From assembly GCA_949710005.1 (NCBI GenBank), contig OX453277.1:9899707-9963706 (forward strand): a stretch of DNA of 64,000 nucleotides. Reading direction: 5' to 3'. The position numbers and the translations under genes are program-made. Every line of letters begins with the position of its first letter. Position 1 is the stretch's first letter. Shown here one piece after another: positions 1-11,308 of this stretch. The notes beneath the pieces were generated by a model. That model had not been told where the DNA came from, ran no database searches, and saw nothing but the letters and a program-made list of their open reading frames with translations. This DNA is from Ricordea florida. Taxonomy: Eukaryota > Cnidaria > Anthozoa > Corallimorpharia > Ricordeidae.

Positions 1-221
1 ACCACGACAGCACGATACACGTTGTAGTTTTTGCCATAAATTCCATAAATGCCTCCTTTTAATTTTTCAGTTTCAGTTCAGTTTATTGTTTTGCCAAAAG
101 TTATACAAAGTAGAAGGACAGAAATATTTGATACTCTCATGGCTAGGAAGCCCAAGAGAAGATTGGGGTTATAAGGAATGGACTCTCTCAGTGAAATAAT
201 TAGAGCAAAATATTATCATAA

Positions 222-713
222 CTACATGAAAAAATCAATGGCAGAGCTACAGTAAATCTTAAAATATATTTTTGATTCATTTTTACTTTTCAGCTTTCCA
301 TGAACTAATTTAAAACCAATAGTAGTCAGTTCAAGTGATGAAGATTTTGCCATGTGATGTAAAACCTCAAACGTGGTGGACCTGTGATGTGATGTGAAAC
401 AAGACTCTAGGTGTTTCCATACTAGCGTTTTCTTAGTACTACTGTCAATTTCACGCTGGTAGATCATAGTCTTCCCTCCAAGCTCCGTAATCATATGCTG
501 TTTCAGTGCGTGATTGTAGCATAGTGCACGGAACAGCAAGCAATCAGATATCGCTTTCCAGTCGTCCAAATCACTTGCAATTAACAATTGTTTATGAAAG
601 TCGCGGTAAATAGTGATAAATATATTTCTTAAGCCATTGTTCGTCGAGTTTGAAGACGGTGATAATATTATTTTAGTAGAAATTATCATTACATTTTCCA
701 CGATGAACAACAA
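222..713 (-). CDS. Unrecognised 163-codon open frame, doubtful
   Basis: An uninterrupted ATG-to-stop frame on the minus strand with ordinary amino-acid composition, including a central stretch rich in Leu, His and Trp (DLDDWKAISDCLLFRALCYN). I do not recognise a domain. It has no signal peptide, no membrane segment and no obvious splice partner nearby. In a repeat-rich animal genome an open frame of this length can be an exon of a larger gene, a fragment of a decayed element, or chance. Nothing else in the first 1.7 kb supports a gene. Confidence 0.2.
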   Translation of the reverse strand: MLFIVENVMIISTKIILSPSSNSTNNGLRNIFITIYRDFHKQLLIASDLDDWKAISDCLLFRALCYNHALKQHMITELGGKTMIYQREIDSSTKKTLVWKHLESCFTSHHRSTTFEVLHHMAKSSSLELTTIGFKLVHGKLKSKNESKIYFKIYCSSAIDFFM

Positions 714-1783
714 CCCATTCTTAACGTTGTTTTAGCATATGCCATTGAAGCAATCTCAGTGACATCTCTATGAAACAGATTTAAAGCGAGAATTGCCGTA
801 AGTCATTTCTTTTTCTTCGACTAAAACTCACTTGCACGAAGAAAATCCAGAAGTGCAGGCAGTATTCATCTCTTTGGAGGTGAATAGTGTTGAATATCCC
901 AAGATAGTTAGCCAATCAGATATCTCAAAATGTCAAGGTTGCTGAGTTGGTATACTAATATCAATCTAAGTGCTAATCAACCTTTTCGGGGCTAAAGAGA
1001 GCTCTTAAACAAACTTGTATCAACCAAACCGCAAATGCGCAGCACGCTTTTGTAAACAGTGACATTCAAACTGGCCTGTACCATACGTCCGGTAGAGTCT
1101 TGCCAAGAGCTAAGCTGCTTATTTCTTGTACGTTATTGCCCTGGCAAACAAAGCGATGAACTTAAAGTAAAAAAAATTAATCCTTTTTAAAAGTGTCGTA
1201 GCCCTGGGTATTTTTGTACAGAAATTTTAACGGTTTTATTCATTTTAATGGTTACATTGATTTTAATTAGTTCTCAAGTACTGATCCACACACGCTAACA
1301 CGCGTATGCACGCTTCCGCCCACAATTCGAGGCATCTGTTCTTTGCAATAGCCGCCATGAACATAAATTATATCAGGAAAGGGGGATTAACACCTTAATG
1401 GCGAAAAACTGCTTTAGAATTATTAATGCTTGGACCTTCATATTAAGTTTGACTTTGCTATTGATTCTACAATTGCAACTGTGAATAAACTCGCCGAACT
1501 CGCTGGGATACAGAGTTATTTCCAATTTGGAGTTTTCTAGATAATTGGATGAATATTAAGAAAAGATACTTTATGGTAAAATCGTATTGGGTTCTAATTC
1601 AATATTACTGATAAACAAATTTGAGTAATTCGAAATAAAATGGTAAGGGAACGAATGTTTTTTTTTTTTTCTGGGCGTCCAGTTTCTGAAAGAGTCCAGA
1701 TTTGCGTGGATATTGTCCAATTTTTAATCGATGTCTTCGCGACCTAGTAAAACTGAACTGTGTCATTTCTGAGAGTTCTAAAG
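714..1783. other. No recognised feature; upstream region of peptide gene P1
   Basis: AT-rich sequence without a repeat or reading frame I can support. It precedes the first exon of peptide gene P1 and presumably carries its promoter, but the TATATAA box seen in the downstream array copies is not obvious here. Confidence 0.4.
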
Positions 1784-3801
1784 ATGAAATTTGCAGTTTT
1801 TCTTTTTGTCGCTTCGCTGGTGTTGTTTGTGGTGTTTGTTGAAGCAAAACCAGATGGTCACAAGAAACGAAGAATTCGGAATCCTTTACTGAACCAGAAT
1901 AGGTGAGTTATTTAAAAAAATATTACAGGTAAAGCTCGTCTGTGAACCTTTTAGTTTCACTTTCTCACCTTTTTTTGCAAGTTTGGAGACAAATAATGCT
2001 GCGATTGAAACGATTCTTTTGAACAATGCCTAAACTTTTTATCACAATACCACAACAATGTTTGTTTTCTTTTACCAACTTTTCCATTTTACAACTGGCC
2101 TGGCCTGCAGATAGCTAAAGCTAGTCCAGGAGGGCCAGTCTGTCCAAAGGTTATGACAAACACAGAAATACATTACAAATACAGACATAAACCAACTGGC
2201 AACAAAAGGTGGAAAAGAATGCGAGAAGAATCAGCATTTGAGGCAGAGCTATTTGTAGAAAAATATATCATTTACTATTCTGGGGTTTTACTAATGAAAT
2301 CGTTCTAAATAGTCCACGAAGGAGTCTGGATATATTTGTATACATCGCTTTTTTTTACTTAAAGTATTTAATTTTAGTATTGATTTCGTCTACTGTAGCT
2401 TTGTTTTCCCCCAAGGCATCACAATAAAGAGGTTTTATTGATACGCAAAAAGCGTAGGCAATCCACTATTACTTCTTAAAAAATTGCATGATAAATATTG
2501 GTTTTGTATTCATAGTTCCTCCTGTTAAGCTATTTTTGAGATGAGAAGGTTTGTGGTTTCATTTAGGAAGAAAAACGAAGGGTTGCACAACGCAAATTCG
2601 ACGACCCTTTGTCATTACTAATTTGTTGGCGGTTAAAAAGTGCCAGAGAGAGTTACACTGGACGAAAAAACGGATTTACCCGTATAGGAAATTTGGAGCA
2701 AAACATCGGCAAATGCCACATTTGCACAATTTTGCTTAATTTTGCCAAATGATGTAGGATCAAATTTGCCATACTTTTGCATTGATGGCAAAGGTGGTAA
2801 ATGCCGCATTTGCTTTAAATTTGCCCCATGTGTAAATGCAAGGATAAATTTTACTTTTTCAAGGGATTTGCACGGCTAATAAACTTGATGTTGAAACTGA
2901 CATTTGTCAGGCTTTTGCTCAAATAGGCAAAACGGATCGGAGACGAATTTTTGAATGCGTTTGCTCGCTGTTGCGAATTCGATCAAAGGAATAATTTCCC
3001 ACAGTTTTGCTCACTGTAGTAAATGTGACCAAAATACATGTTTCAAAAGTTTTACCCAGGAGAGTAAATCTGAGCAACAAATCATTTTATATGTGCTTTG
3101 CCCACTGGAGCAAATTTGGCCAAATACCACTTTATCCTCAATTTTGCCAATATGGCAAATATGATCAAAATTGCAAGTTTGGTCAATGTGCAAACGTTGG
3201 TTAAAGTGGTCGTGAATATAATTCTTTGATCATTTTTTGCTTAAATTTACAACTCTAGTAACCATACATTTACAAAGTAACTTTGCTATGCCAGCAAATA
3301 TCAAGCAAACATTAATATTTGACGTTTGATTTTTACATAGAGAACAAAATAGCGGCAACTTTGAATCTTAACACCAAATTTACTATTGGGAGCAAAAGTG
3401 AAACAAAATCTGGGTAAACTTGATATTTACTCCACATTTACGCCAAACTTGCAGAAAAGTAAACTTCCACTTTTGAACAAAATTTGCTCAAGCAGCAAAT
3501 AAGTAGCAACATTAGTAGTCTAAATTTACAACAAATTTGCTCAACTAGCAAACTTAGGCAAATCCGTTTTTTCGTCCAGTGTTAAGAACTTTTGCTCTCA
3601 AAATTATACCAAGCGATCTGAAGAAGGATATCAAATACTTCGAGGTTCGTCGTTACTTTTCAAGAATTAAGAGGCAGCTGTTTGATTTTTACCGTTTTGA
3701 GTCTAGTTGAGTCAAAGATTTGTTTTTAAAACTGTTTGTTTTATTTTGTCAGATTTCCGTACAAAGTGAAAGGAAAACCTCGCCCCCATCAAAGAAAAGG
3801 A
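1784..3801 (+). CDS. Peptide gene P1: secreted cationic peptide, exons 1 and 2 (3' end not resolved)
   Basis: Exon 1 is 1784-1902 and encodes a signal peptide (MKFAVFLFVASLVLFVVFVEA) followed by a Lys/Arg-rich stretch with KKRRIR. It ends in phase 2 at AG|GTGAGT. Exon 2 is 3753-3801, after a TTTTGTCAG acceptor; it restores the frame with Arg-Phe, adds a basic segment (KVKGKPRPHQ) and ends in phase 0 at a GTAAGT donor. The same architecture occurs in the array genes at 46-61 kb: MKFA signal exon, phase-2 junction, short basic exon starting R-F, phase-0 end. This makes P1 a paralogue. Later exons are not certain. An open stretch at 6003-6179 after an AG could be a terminal exon (it contains SRYC, compare CRYC in the array exon 3) but this is weak. 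A 926-bp MITE lies in intron 1. Function unknown. Confidence 0.5.
2656..3581. mobile_element. 926-bp MITE with CACTG ends and TTA target duplication (EnSpm/CACTA-like)
   Basis: The two ends are perfect inverted repeats of 22 bp beginning CACTGGACGAAAAAACGG, flanked by TTA at 2653-2655 and 3582-3584. CACTG/CACTA ends with a 3-bp duplication are the hallmark of the EnSpm/CACTA superfamily. The interior has no transposase frame and is dominated by TTTGC/GCAAA words spaced irregularly on both strands, so it is a non-autonomous element. It sits in intron 1 of peptide gene P1. Superfamily assignment is inference from the termini only. Confidence 0.65.
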
Positions 3802-3894
3802 GTAAGTACGTTCAAAAGTAGTCAATCCAGGGACTGGTTATGAAACCCTGGAAATTTCAAAAGCAAGAACAGTGTAGTCGCAATAGATGTTGTA

Positions 3895-5346
3895 TCACCG
3901 ATAATCACTGAGCCTGAGGCGAATAATTGTTTTAATATAACTACACAGGTGATTATTTCAAAATAAGAAAAGAAAAAGGATTGTACAACACGAAAAAAAA
4001 TTATTTCATCAAAAGCGCGCGAACGACTGGCAGCCATTTTGTTCGTCGAGGTGATTATTGGCTGTTATAACCCACTGATTAATTTTCGCGCTATTTTATT
4101 GGTTATTTTGGGTCACATGGTGTCAAATAGCTGGACGGGTATCAGACGATATACCTCGGCCGCGTGGATATTTGCCCTGCGATTTTTCAGTCGCAAGAAA
4201 ACACAACAAAGTCAGTCTCTTTTTAAACAAACTCGTTTTGTAGAATCCAGTGATCGTAGTCAAGTAGTTAGTCGCAGCTGTAGCTCCGGATAAAACAGAA
4301 AATCAACAAAATAAGCTGCTGGTGTTTTTGGCCTCGAGGTGAGCAAAAGTTACGAACCCTTGGGCAATCAAATTCTTGAAAATCTCCCCACTGAAATGTG
4401 CAAAAAGGCTGGTTTTGCGCAAAGCTACACTTCCCACTGTCTTTAAAGCTGCCAGTTGAGAAAACTTTCCAAGCCAAAAACGATAAACTACGCAAGAGAT
4501 AATTATAAATCCCTCAAGTCGACCAATGCAAAGCCAAGTACAGAAAAACTGTTCGAGTCATCGGCAAATATCGGTCGATTAATAGCTCAACAAAATTCAG
4601 TGAAGTCCGTTCAGTCTATTCTTGGAACTATAGTTCTTCCACCTGTTTTTTTTCTTCGACCTACTCAGCGCCCGCCATTCAACAACAAAGCCAAGTTTGC
4701 GAACAATCCACTTTTAACGTAAAAACCTCCAACAACACGAGATTTTCCAATTTCTCTTTTTCATGGGTGTAATTTCTTTCGCAGTGTTAGTGGTATTGTT
4801 GAATTTTCTTTTCTAATACACTGGAAAGGTTTAGCTTTGACTTCTCGAACAACGCAGTTGACAAACCAAAGTGCCGTGTTTTCGAGATTTTCATTTAAGG
4901 GGCGTTGCGAGAGTATGTTCGACATGACAGCTTGTCAAGCTCTGGTCCAATCACAGTTTACGTAAAACAATTTTAACCAATCAATGTACGTGCAGTGTTT
5001 GCGTCAGTCGCAATCCCAGTCAGACGACTTGTATTTCTTTTTCTTCAACACGTTCAAAGTAAGAATCAACTCGCGATCGCGGAGGGTTATAAAATAAATA
5101 AACCCCTTTCTGGCTTACTGGTATATGGGAGGATAATGCCCTTGGCTGAGAGATTGTACTCAAAATTTCACATATGCCCTCGAAGCTTCGCTTCTCGGCC
5201 AACTGTTCATTTTTCGGACAATCTCTCAGCCGCGGGCATTATCCTCCGATATACCAGCCGCCAGAAGGGGTTTATTTACTAAATAATCCGAGATAGCGAA
5301 CCAATCAGAACGCGCTATTTTGTATAATCACCTGCGTATTTATACT
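3895..5346. repeat. Palindromic interspersed element, copy 1, split by a 1.2-kb insertion
   Basis: The left part (3895-4064) matches the elements at 27840-28117 and 30393-30655: GCCTGAGGCGAATAATTGTT, then ACACAGGTGATTATTTCAAA, then GCGCGCGAACGACTGGCAGC. The right part (about 5282-5346) resumes with ATAATCCGAGATAGCGAACC and ends near ATAATCACCTG. The other two copies are continuous across this join, so about 4065-5281 is an insertion here. That insert ends in its own foldback. No coding capacity is supported in it. Confidence 0.6.
5097..5276. repeat. Inverted repeat (foldback), arms about 60 bp
   Basis: The left arm begins AATAAACCCCTTTCTGG and runs through GGAGGATAATGCCC and CTGAGAGATTG. The right arm is its imperfect reverse complement (CAATCTCTCAG, GGGCATTATCCTCC, CCAGAAGGGGTTTATT). 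The loop is about 50 bp. It lies at the right end of the sequence inserted into the palindromic element. Confidence 0.6.
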
Positions 5347-5378
5347 AACAACAATGAATGCCTTTTATAGAGATTACT

Positions 5379-5516
5379 CCATGGAAAATGCGCGCGTACG
5401 ATTTTTATTCACGAGTTGAGTAGTATCAGAATACGAACGAGTGAGCGGAGCGAACGAGTGAGTTTTCTGATACAACTCAACGAGTGAATAAAAAATCGTA
5501 CAAAGCATTTCCATGG
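5379..5516. repeat. Inverted repeat (foldback) bounded by CCATGG
   Basis: CCATGGAAAATGC with GTACGATTTTTATTCAC and GAGTTGAGTAGTATCAGAA is mirrored by TTCTGATACAACTC, GTGAATAAAAAATCGTAC and GCATTTCCATGG. The loop is rich in GAGCGAACGAGTGAG. A 42-bp-spaced direct repeat beginning TTCACTAGTGAGTTTTC follows at 5809-5880. Confidence 0.6.
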
Positions 5517-5880
5517 TGTAATTTGTTTATTTTATAGAAACTGAGATTTTTGAAAAGCCAAATTTTGTCAATCTTACGCGCGTGTTTAGGGAACCCATTC
5601 AACTGCAAAGTATGCGTGTAAAACTAGAATAACTAAAACATCAGTTTCTCTTTCAAAATCAAATATTTAATGAAGTAACACAAGAAATAAAACGTCAGTT
5701 TATACCTTCACAACTTTTATAAACATTTTTCAACTGAAAAAAAAAACCTGACTGAGGCTTATAGGTTCAAATTTAATCGAAATCGCGATGCGATGTTGTT
5801 CACTAGTGAGTTTTCGTCGTTCGCGTTTGTGATTGGACGAACGACGTTTTTTCACTAGTGAGTTTTCATCGTTCGCGTTT

Positions 5881-7037
5881 CCTATTGGCTAATGCATTTT
5901 ACGTATCATTTTTACGCACTCTTTCTTTCGTGAGGAAATCTCAGTATCTATGAGATAAAATTCATTCTTTTATTTATTTACTCCTGTTTACTCTTGACAG
6001 AGGATAACCTGTTTGCTTCTCGTTATTGTTTAATCAGAGCTGTCGGTCCTAGCTGCACCAAACCTGAAACGCTTAGGATGAAAAATGGTTTGCTTCGTAA
6101 AATTGAAAAAGAGTACTCAGTTCACTACCTCAGAATGTGGATCCAATCAATCTCGTTCCCAGAGCCCTCGTTTCGTTGACCAGCGGTCTGAAGTGTCGGC
6201 GTCTTTCTTGGCCACTGGTGAAAGGAACGCAGGCTCTGGAAACTAGATTGGGAGCTATCGATATATTAACTGAAATTCTCACTCAGAAGTATTTATCCGA
6301 AGTTTTTACTTCCTAGAACGGTCGCTTCAAGAGGCCCTCGCAATCAACCACTGCAAAAACAACAAATGAACAAATTGATAAACCCTGTCCTCACTGCAGA
6401 GTTTTTGCAGGTAACTTCAAGACCAGTTTGGTAAGTAAATCCCCTCTTGAATTACAGGATTTTGATTAATTAAATCAATCACCCAAAAAATTATTTATCA
6501 AGTACCATTGATTTGTCATTAGTGACCTGTTATCGAGTGTTGCATTTCTAAATGCTGATTGGATTATTTAATCTTGGTTATCAGCTCCTATACCGTAGTT
6601 TGGCCTTATATGGAAAAGTGACTGTGCCACGTGTGTCCTAGCTAAAAAAATTTATTATGTTCATCTCTGCCTTCATTATTTCAACGGAGCCTCTCTGAAA
6701 AGGTTCAATTTCTGTCTAAACGTTAGCGAGCTGTGAGCGATTTAGGCAAGTATATGCAAGCGCGATGACAATATGTCTTCATTGAACTTTTTTATCCCTA
6801 CCGTGAAAATTGGTCTTGTTTTTTGCCTTTCTAAAGACCTTGCCCTTCAGCTCCACCATTTAGTATGTGCCAAAAATTTCAAGAACTTTTTTCCCCAGTA
6901 CGCACTTGCTCTTGCGAACCAGTGGCAGCTGCAGGTACTGTGTGTGGGGTTAATTTGTTGCTCTTTGAATTGTCTTTTCCCAGTATCACGTTTGACATCA
7001 GCGACATGTCACCATGAGGTCAGGAAATGCCATCACA
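5881..7037. other. No supported gene; possible late exon of P1 at 6003-6179
   Basis: After a pyrimidine-rich tract ending TTGACAGAG, an in-frame stretch of about 58 codons could continue P1 in phase 0 and contains RYC and a second Cys, then stops at 6179. A Cys pair also occurs in array exon 3 (CRYC), but the similarity is too short to be decisive. The rest, including 6180-7037, shows no gene I can support. Confidence 0.3.
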
Positions 7038-7399
7038 AAATAGGAATATAAAGAGACTGTAGATTTGCTGAAATAAAAATGTCAAAAGATGTCACTGGCT
7101 GATTTGTGACAAAATAGAAATATAAAGGGAATAGAGTTGCTGAAATAAAAACGCCAAAGATGTCAGTGACTGATGTGTGAGAAAATAAAAATTTAAAGGG
7201 ACTGTAGATTTGCTGAAATAAAAATGTCAAAAGATGTCAGTGACTGATGTGTGAGAAAATAGGAATATAAAGGGACTTTAGATTTGCTGAAATAAAAATG
7301 TCAAAAGATGCCACTGACTGATTTGTGACAAAATAGGAATATAAAGGGAATAGAGTTGCTGAAATAAAAATGCCAAAGATGTCAGTGACTGATGTGTGT
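7038..7399. repeat. Tandem repeat, about 5 copies of a ~72-bp unit
   Basis: The unit contains GAAATAAAAATGTCAAAAGA, then TGTCAGTGACTGATGTGTGA, then AAAATAGGAATATAAAGGGA, with small indels between copies. Not coding. Confidence 0.8.
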
Positions 7400-7704
7400 C
7401 AGTGACGGGAAAACAGCTAAGGAGAATGTCTTTTTGCTACTAAAACGAAACATTTGCGTTAACTCAAAATGATTCTCTTACACAGTGTGCAGTTAATTTT
7501 CAGTCGTCACCAAAAATGTTAACTTCTTAAAAGTGACCCATGTGGCAGATTGCTACCAAACCTTCCTACAACTAATGGAACCATGCATATGTACGAATTG
7601 CGTACCTCAGGCTATTTTTAACTGATATTTGTCTTGTCCTCTGTATTCAGGCTCACTATAGGACCAAAGCTAAACATCCATTGCAGTAACTTGAAAAATT
7701 CTGA

Positions 7705-7942
7705 ATATAACTTTGTTAGGAAAGGAAAAAGTGTTTAGGGGTGTGCTTATTAAAAGACAGATTCGACTATTTTTTGCAAACTCATCGACATTACGAGCCC
7801 AAATTTCAAAGACGGTGGCATGAGAAACTTTGTTAGGAAAGGAAAAAGTGTTTTGTGGTGTGCTTAGTAAAAGACAGATTCGACTATTATTTTGTAAAAC
7901 TTACCGACGTTACGAGCCCAAATTTCAAAGACGATTGCATGA
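7705..7942. repeat. Imperfect tandem duplication, two ~118-bp copies
   Basis: AACTTTGTTAGGAAAGGAAA begins both copies, and each continues through AGACAGATTCGACTATT and ACGAGCCCAAATTTCAAAGA. No gene seen here or in the flanking 7400-8921, apart from a fragment at 8041-8070 (TTTCGAGGGTTAGCCCTTCG) of the foldback family described at 62909. Confidence 0.7.
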
Positions 7943-8921
7943 TGAATTGAATACGTACTAACCTCTTACTGCACAAAAAAGTGGTTTCTAAAAGCTGATA
8001 AAATAAGTTGTACAACTATAAGATTTAAGGGGAGCCATGTTTCGAGGGTTAGCCCTTCGTCGCTAACCGCCGCAGCGGCCAATCTCGGACAAGCGCCTTT
8101 CTAACGTGTTACTAACTGAGTGCAAGGACCATGCTGGCAAGTATTTCCCCGAGATCATGGCGGTACGTACACAAACTGCAGATATTCTTCATCACGACTC
8201 GAGCAAGCTAGGTAAGTAGATAGTTCAGTTTTATGCCTAACCAGGTGTTCTTTTCGCAGTTTCATCTTTAAATATTAAATTATGCCGGCCAGCTTCAATA
8301 AATAATAGACGGCCATTGGTTGTTTCTGTGACAACGGTCCATATGGCAAAGCCAAAGTCTGTCGTAAATGAACAAATCAGAACGCCCGGATTTTTCTCAA
8401 TTGCCATATCACAAAAAGCGTAGTTTTCTCTTGGGTCTGTATAAAATCCTCAAACGTAATTAGTTCCAAAATTCAAATAAACTTTACCAACTGTTTGAGA
8501 CATGCAATAGGTCCCTATTCAGGAGTTGAGTTTGAATTTTCTCCAACGGAGTGTTATTAGAAATGAGAGTCACTAATGTATTGTAACAAAAGTATCGTTG
8601 CACTGACATGTATTGTTAGTCAGTGATATACGATTTTCACTCAACTTAAGTTGGCTTGAAATCTATTCATGCTGTTACCAACATGAGAGGGTTTAATTAA
8701 TTTCCTATTGTTCAGACTTTATTATGGCAAACCTACACTAAAGAAAATGATATAGCTCATGGGATTAATTTTTGAATTTGTAAATACTCAACCAATAAAG
8801 AATTATGAAATTAATATATGTATTTTGGTGGTCGGTATACTGGTTTAAACCTTAGTCGACATTGAAGAGTGGGTTTGTATCCTTGTCAAACTAAGCCGAG
8901 TCGTTTCTGACTGTTGCGAAA

Positions 8922-9007
8922 ATGAAATCTGCAGTCCTTTTTTGTGCGTTTCTTGTTCTATCTGTTCCGTGTGTTGGGGCAAAGCCAGTTGGCCTAGCTA
9001 AGCAAAG
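8922..9007 (+). CDS. Peptide gene P2: first exon (signal peptide) of a paralogue
   Basis: The 86-bp exon encodes a signal peptide (MKSAVLFCAFLVLSVPCVGA) and then KPVGLAKQR, ending in phase 2 at AG|GTACTG. The start, length, phase and KP/TP-after-signal pattern match P1 and the array genes. I could not find a convincing second exon in the 1.8 kb before the Polinton. It may lie elsewhere, have been lost, or have been separated by the Polinton insertion at 10802. Confidence 0.45.
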
Positions 9008-9182
9008 GTACTGTGCATTTGAGTAAAACCAGTAAGCGTCCTTCTCGTAGGAGTTATAGAGGAAATCGTTCCCTTCACTGTATTATGCCCTGAACATCGA
9101 AGTTTGTAAAAATCATCTCCTCTATTCGTTGTTGTATTTGAACATTAATGACAGTCCTGTATGTTTGATGGTATTATTTTTT

Positions 9183-9271
9183 GTGAAATTCCTATCTTCA
9201 GTTGTAGTTCATTCTTGTCCTTTGCTGGTGCTCTCTGCCCAGTTTGTTGAGGCAAAGCTAGTTGGTCAAAT
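9183..9271 (+). pseudogene. Decayed peptide-gene first exon (start ATG changed to GTG)
   Basis: Read from GTG at 9183, the frame gives a hydrophobic segment ending LVLSAQFVEAKLVGQM, which aligns with the P2 exon (LVLSVPCVGAKPVGLAKQ) and ends near a GTAAAA donor-like site. The initiator is GTG where the relatives have ATG, so I call it a relic of a local duplication of the P2 exon. Confidence 0.5.
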
Positions 9272-10559
9272 GGTAAAAAATGTTAGCTGTTTATGCTTGT
9301 TAATTTGGATCTGCGTTTGACCATGACGAAGCTGGGAAGATCTAATGCAAATTTTTGTTACAACTCTGCTCGCATTATCGCCTCCACCTTCCTGTCCCAA
9401 GCTAAGGGTACTAATGGCCCTCAATTTGATAAAATCGTGTAAAGGGCCTTCAACTTTGGGCCTGCGATTCTGGCCAAATGTGGTTCCAAAATTGTCTCCT
9501 TCACATGAGGGCTATCATACAACAGCAATAACTATGATTTTCGAATTTGTGTGCAAATGTTTTTCTTTTTATTTATTTTTCTTTTTTGTCGTTTTCGCCA
9601 TTTTCCTTTTTCCCATACTTGGTACCCAAACACGGCTTAAGTGGACAGTATTGATAATGGCAATAAGACTCAGTGGAGACCAGGTCGGTCTGTGATCCCA
9701 CAAATAATAACCTAATCAGACGACTGCAAAGTGGCCGTCGGATTTGTTAATGACGACTATGATTACAGACCAAATTGGACGCCACTTGGTCCCGTTACCA
9801 ATTAATCATAACCATTGCAATTTTGCAGAAAGACCACATGAATTTATCTGGAAAAAAGGCTCTTAATTTGAGTTCTCAAAAAAAAAAATGCCCATTCTGT
9901 AAAATTTGCCAGTTTTGTAGGGCAAGAGTTTGTTGCTATTGTTAATGTGAACAATTCTGTGATTGGTGGATTTAGCTGAGTGTACCAGTTGGATGATGAA
10001 TCTGTCCTTTTACAGGTGTCCGATTCCTGCTCTACAGTATAACAATAGAAAAATAAAAACAGGAAATGCATCACTGGAAATATTTAAAGAAAATCGAATG
10101 GTACAATTTTGAAATTAGTGCAGACAATCAAATGGCTTTGAGTGCAATCTGGAATAAATTAGCACAAGTAAATTTTTCTGAAAAAAAAAATTGCACGAGC
10201 CTTGAGAAATTTACGAGTGCTTATTAAATAATATTTTTACAATAACTGAGCGAATTCTCGCGCGCTGATTGGCTATTTTTTATCATCAATAAGAGTACAG
10301 ACACATAAAGTTTTAATTTATGCAAGGTTTTTTCGCGTGATAAGTGAGCTGTCAAACAGTCAGATTTTTACCCAATCAAATTGTATTACGTGTTGTCACA
10401 AGCCAATGAGAAGGCGAGGAAAGTTATTGAGAATAGTTGCGCCCTGATTGCGTCAATTTAAATAAAATTCAGCATTTTTCGAGTTTACTTGCTGTTTACT
10501 TGCGTTTTCTTTTCGTTTAAGTCTTCATTTGACCTTTTTCGCGTTTTGTTATTGTAAAA
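9272..10559. other. No recognised feature
   Basis: AT-rich intergenic or intronic sequence between the P2 exon relics and the foldback before the Polinton. Short open frames are present, but none has support from splice phase or similarity. Confidence 0.4.
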
Positions 10560-10695
10560 AACAAATTGACGTCCGTTTTTTATGCGTCTGTCTACGCCTA
10601 TCGGCTCGTGGATCTACAACAAACTTTGACAATGTTATGACGCAATTTATCATCAATAAGAGGACAGACGCATAAAAAACGGACGTCAATTTGTT
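10560..10695. repeat. Foldback with perfect 33-bp arms
   Basis: 10560-10592 (AACAAATTGACGTCCGTTTT and onward) is the exact reverse complement of 10663-10695, with a 70-bp loop. It lies 107 bp left of the Polinton insertion site. Confidence 0.8.
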
Positions 10696-10801
10696 AATTA
10701 TACAGAATTGCAATCCAAATAATTTGAATACTTGTTAATAATATTCATGCAAAAATTTTTGCTCTCAGTTTTAACTTTCTGCACTGTTCGGAATTAACTG
10801 A

Positions 10802-11288
10802 AGTAGTTGTAAAAAGCGGGTTTTGGGACAAAATGAAAAATAAAAATTTTATAAAAAAAAATTATAAAAAGTAGAAAAAAAGTCAATACTAGGACAAAAA
10901 ATATACAAAGATTTATCAGAGATTTGACAAGGATTTTTGCTAGTTAAAAACCAAGCCGACACCAAGCCGATACCAAGCCGACACCAAGCCGATACCAAGC
11001 TGTTATTGCCTAAGACACCAAGCCGATACCAAGCCGACACCAAGCCGATACCAAGCCGATACCAAGCCGATACCAAGCTGTTATTGCCTAAGACACCAAG
11101 CCGATACCAAGCCGATACCAAGCCTATGTGAAATCGACGTGAAATCCATAAAATCTGATGAAGGGATCTGTCCACAAAGCCGACATGAAAATTTTGCATA
11201 ACTTAAGCAATAGTTCTGTTTTACAGTTGCAGAGGTTTTCGAACTAGGGAGGCTGGGATAAAAAAATGAAAAATAAATGTTATTTAAA
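10802..11288 (+). repeat. Left terminal inverted repeat of the Polinton (487 bp)
   Basis: It matches the reverse complement of 26239-26725. The match stops after ATGTTATTTAAA, 20 bp before the PolB start codon. It contains the 11-bp tandem repeats described separately. An open frame inside it is a by-product of the repeat, not a gene. Confidence 0.95.
10951..11126. repeat. 11-bp tandem repeats inside the left TIR
   Basis: The unit is ACCAAGCCGAT/ACCAAGCCGAC in three runs, separated by two copies of a spacer AAGCTGTTATTGCCTAAGAC. The mirror set is at 26401-26576. Arrays like this near an element's ends could be binding sites for an element-encoded or host protein; that is inference. Confidence 0.85.
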
Positions 11289-11308
11289 AAGAAGAATTAA
11301 TATACAAA

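Noticed and set aside
9345..9695. 116-codon frame at 9345-9695
   Set aside because: No splice-phase, domain or repeat support; hydrophobic T-rich sequence alone explains it.
10849..11199. 116-codon minus-strand frame in the left TIR and its identical plus-strand twin at 26328-26678
   Set aside because: They are produced by the 11-bp repeat inside the TIRs, have low-complexity translation and sit on both ends only because the TIRs are copies.
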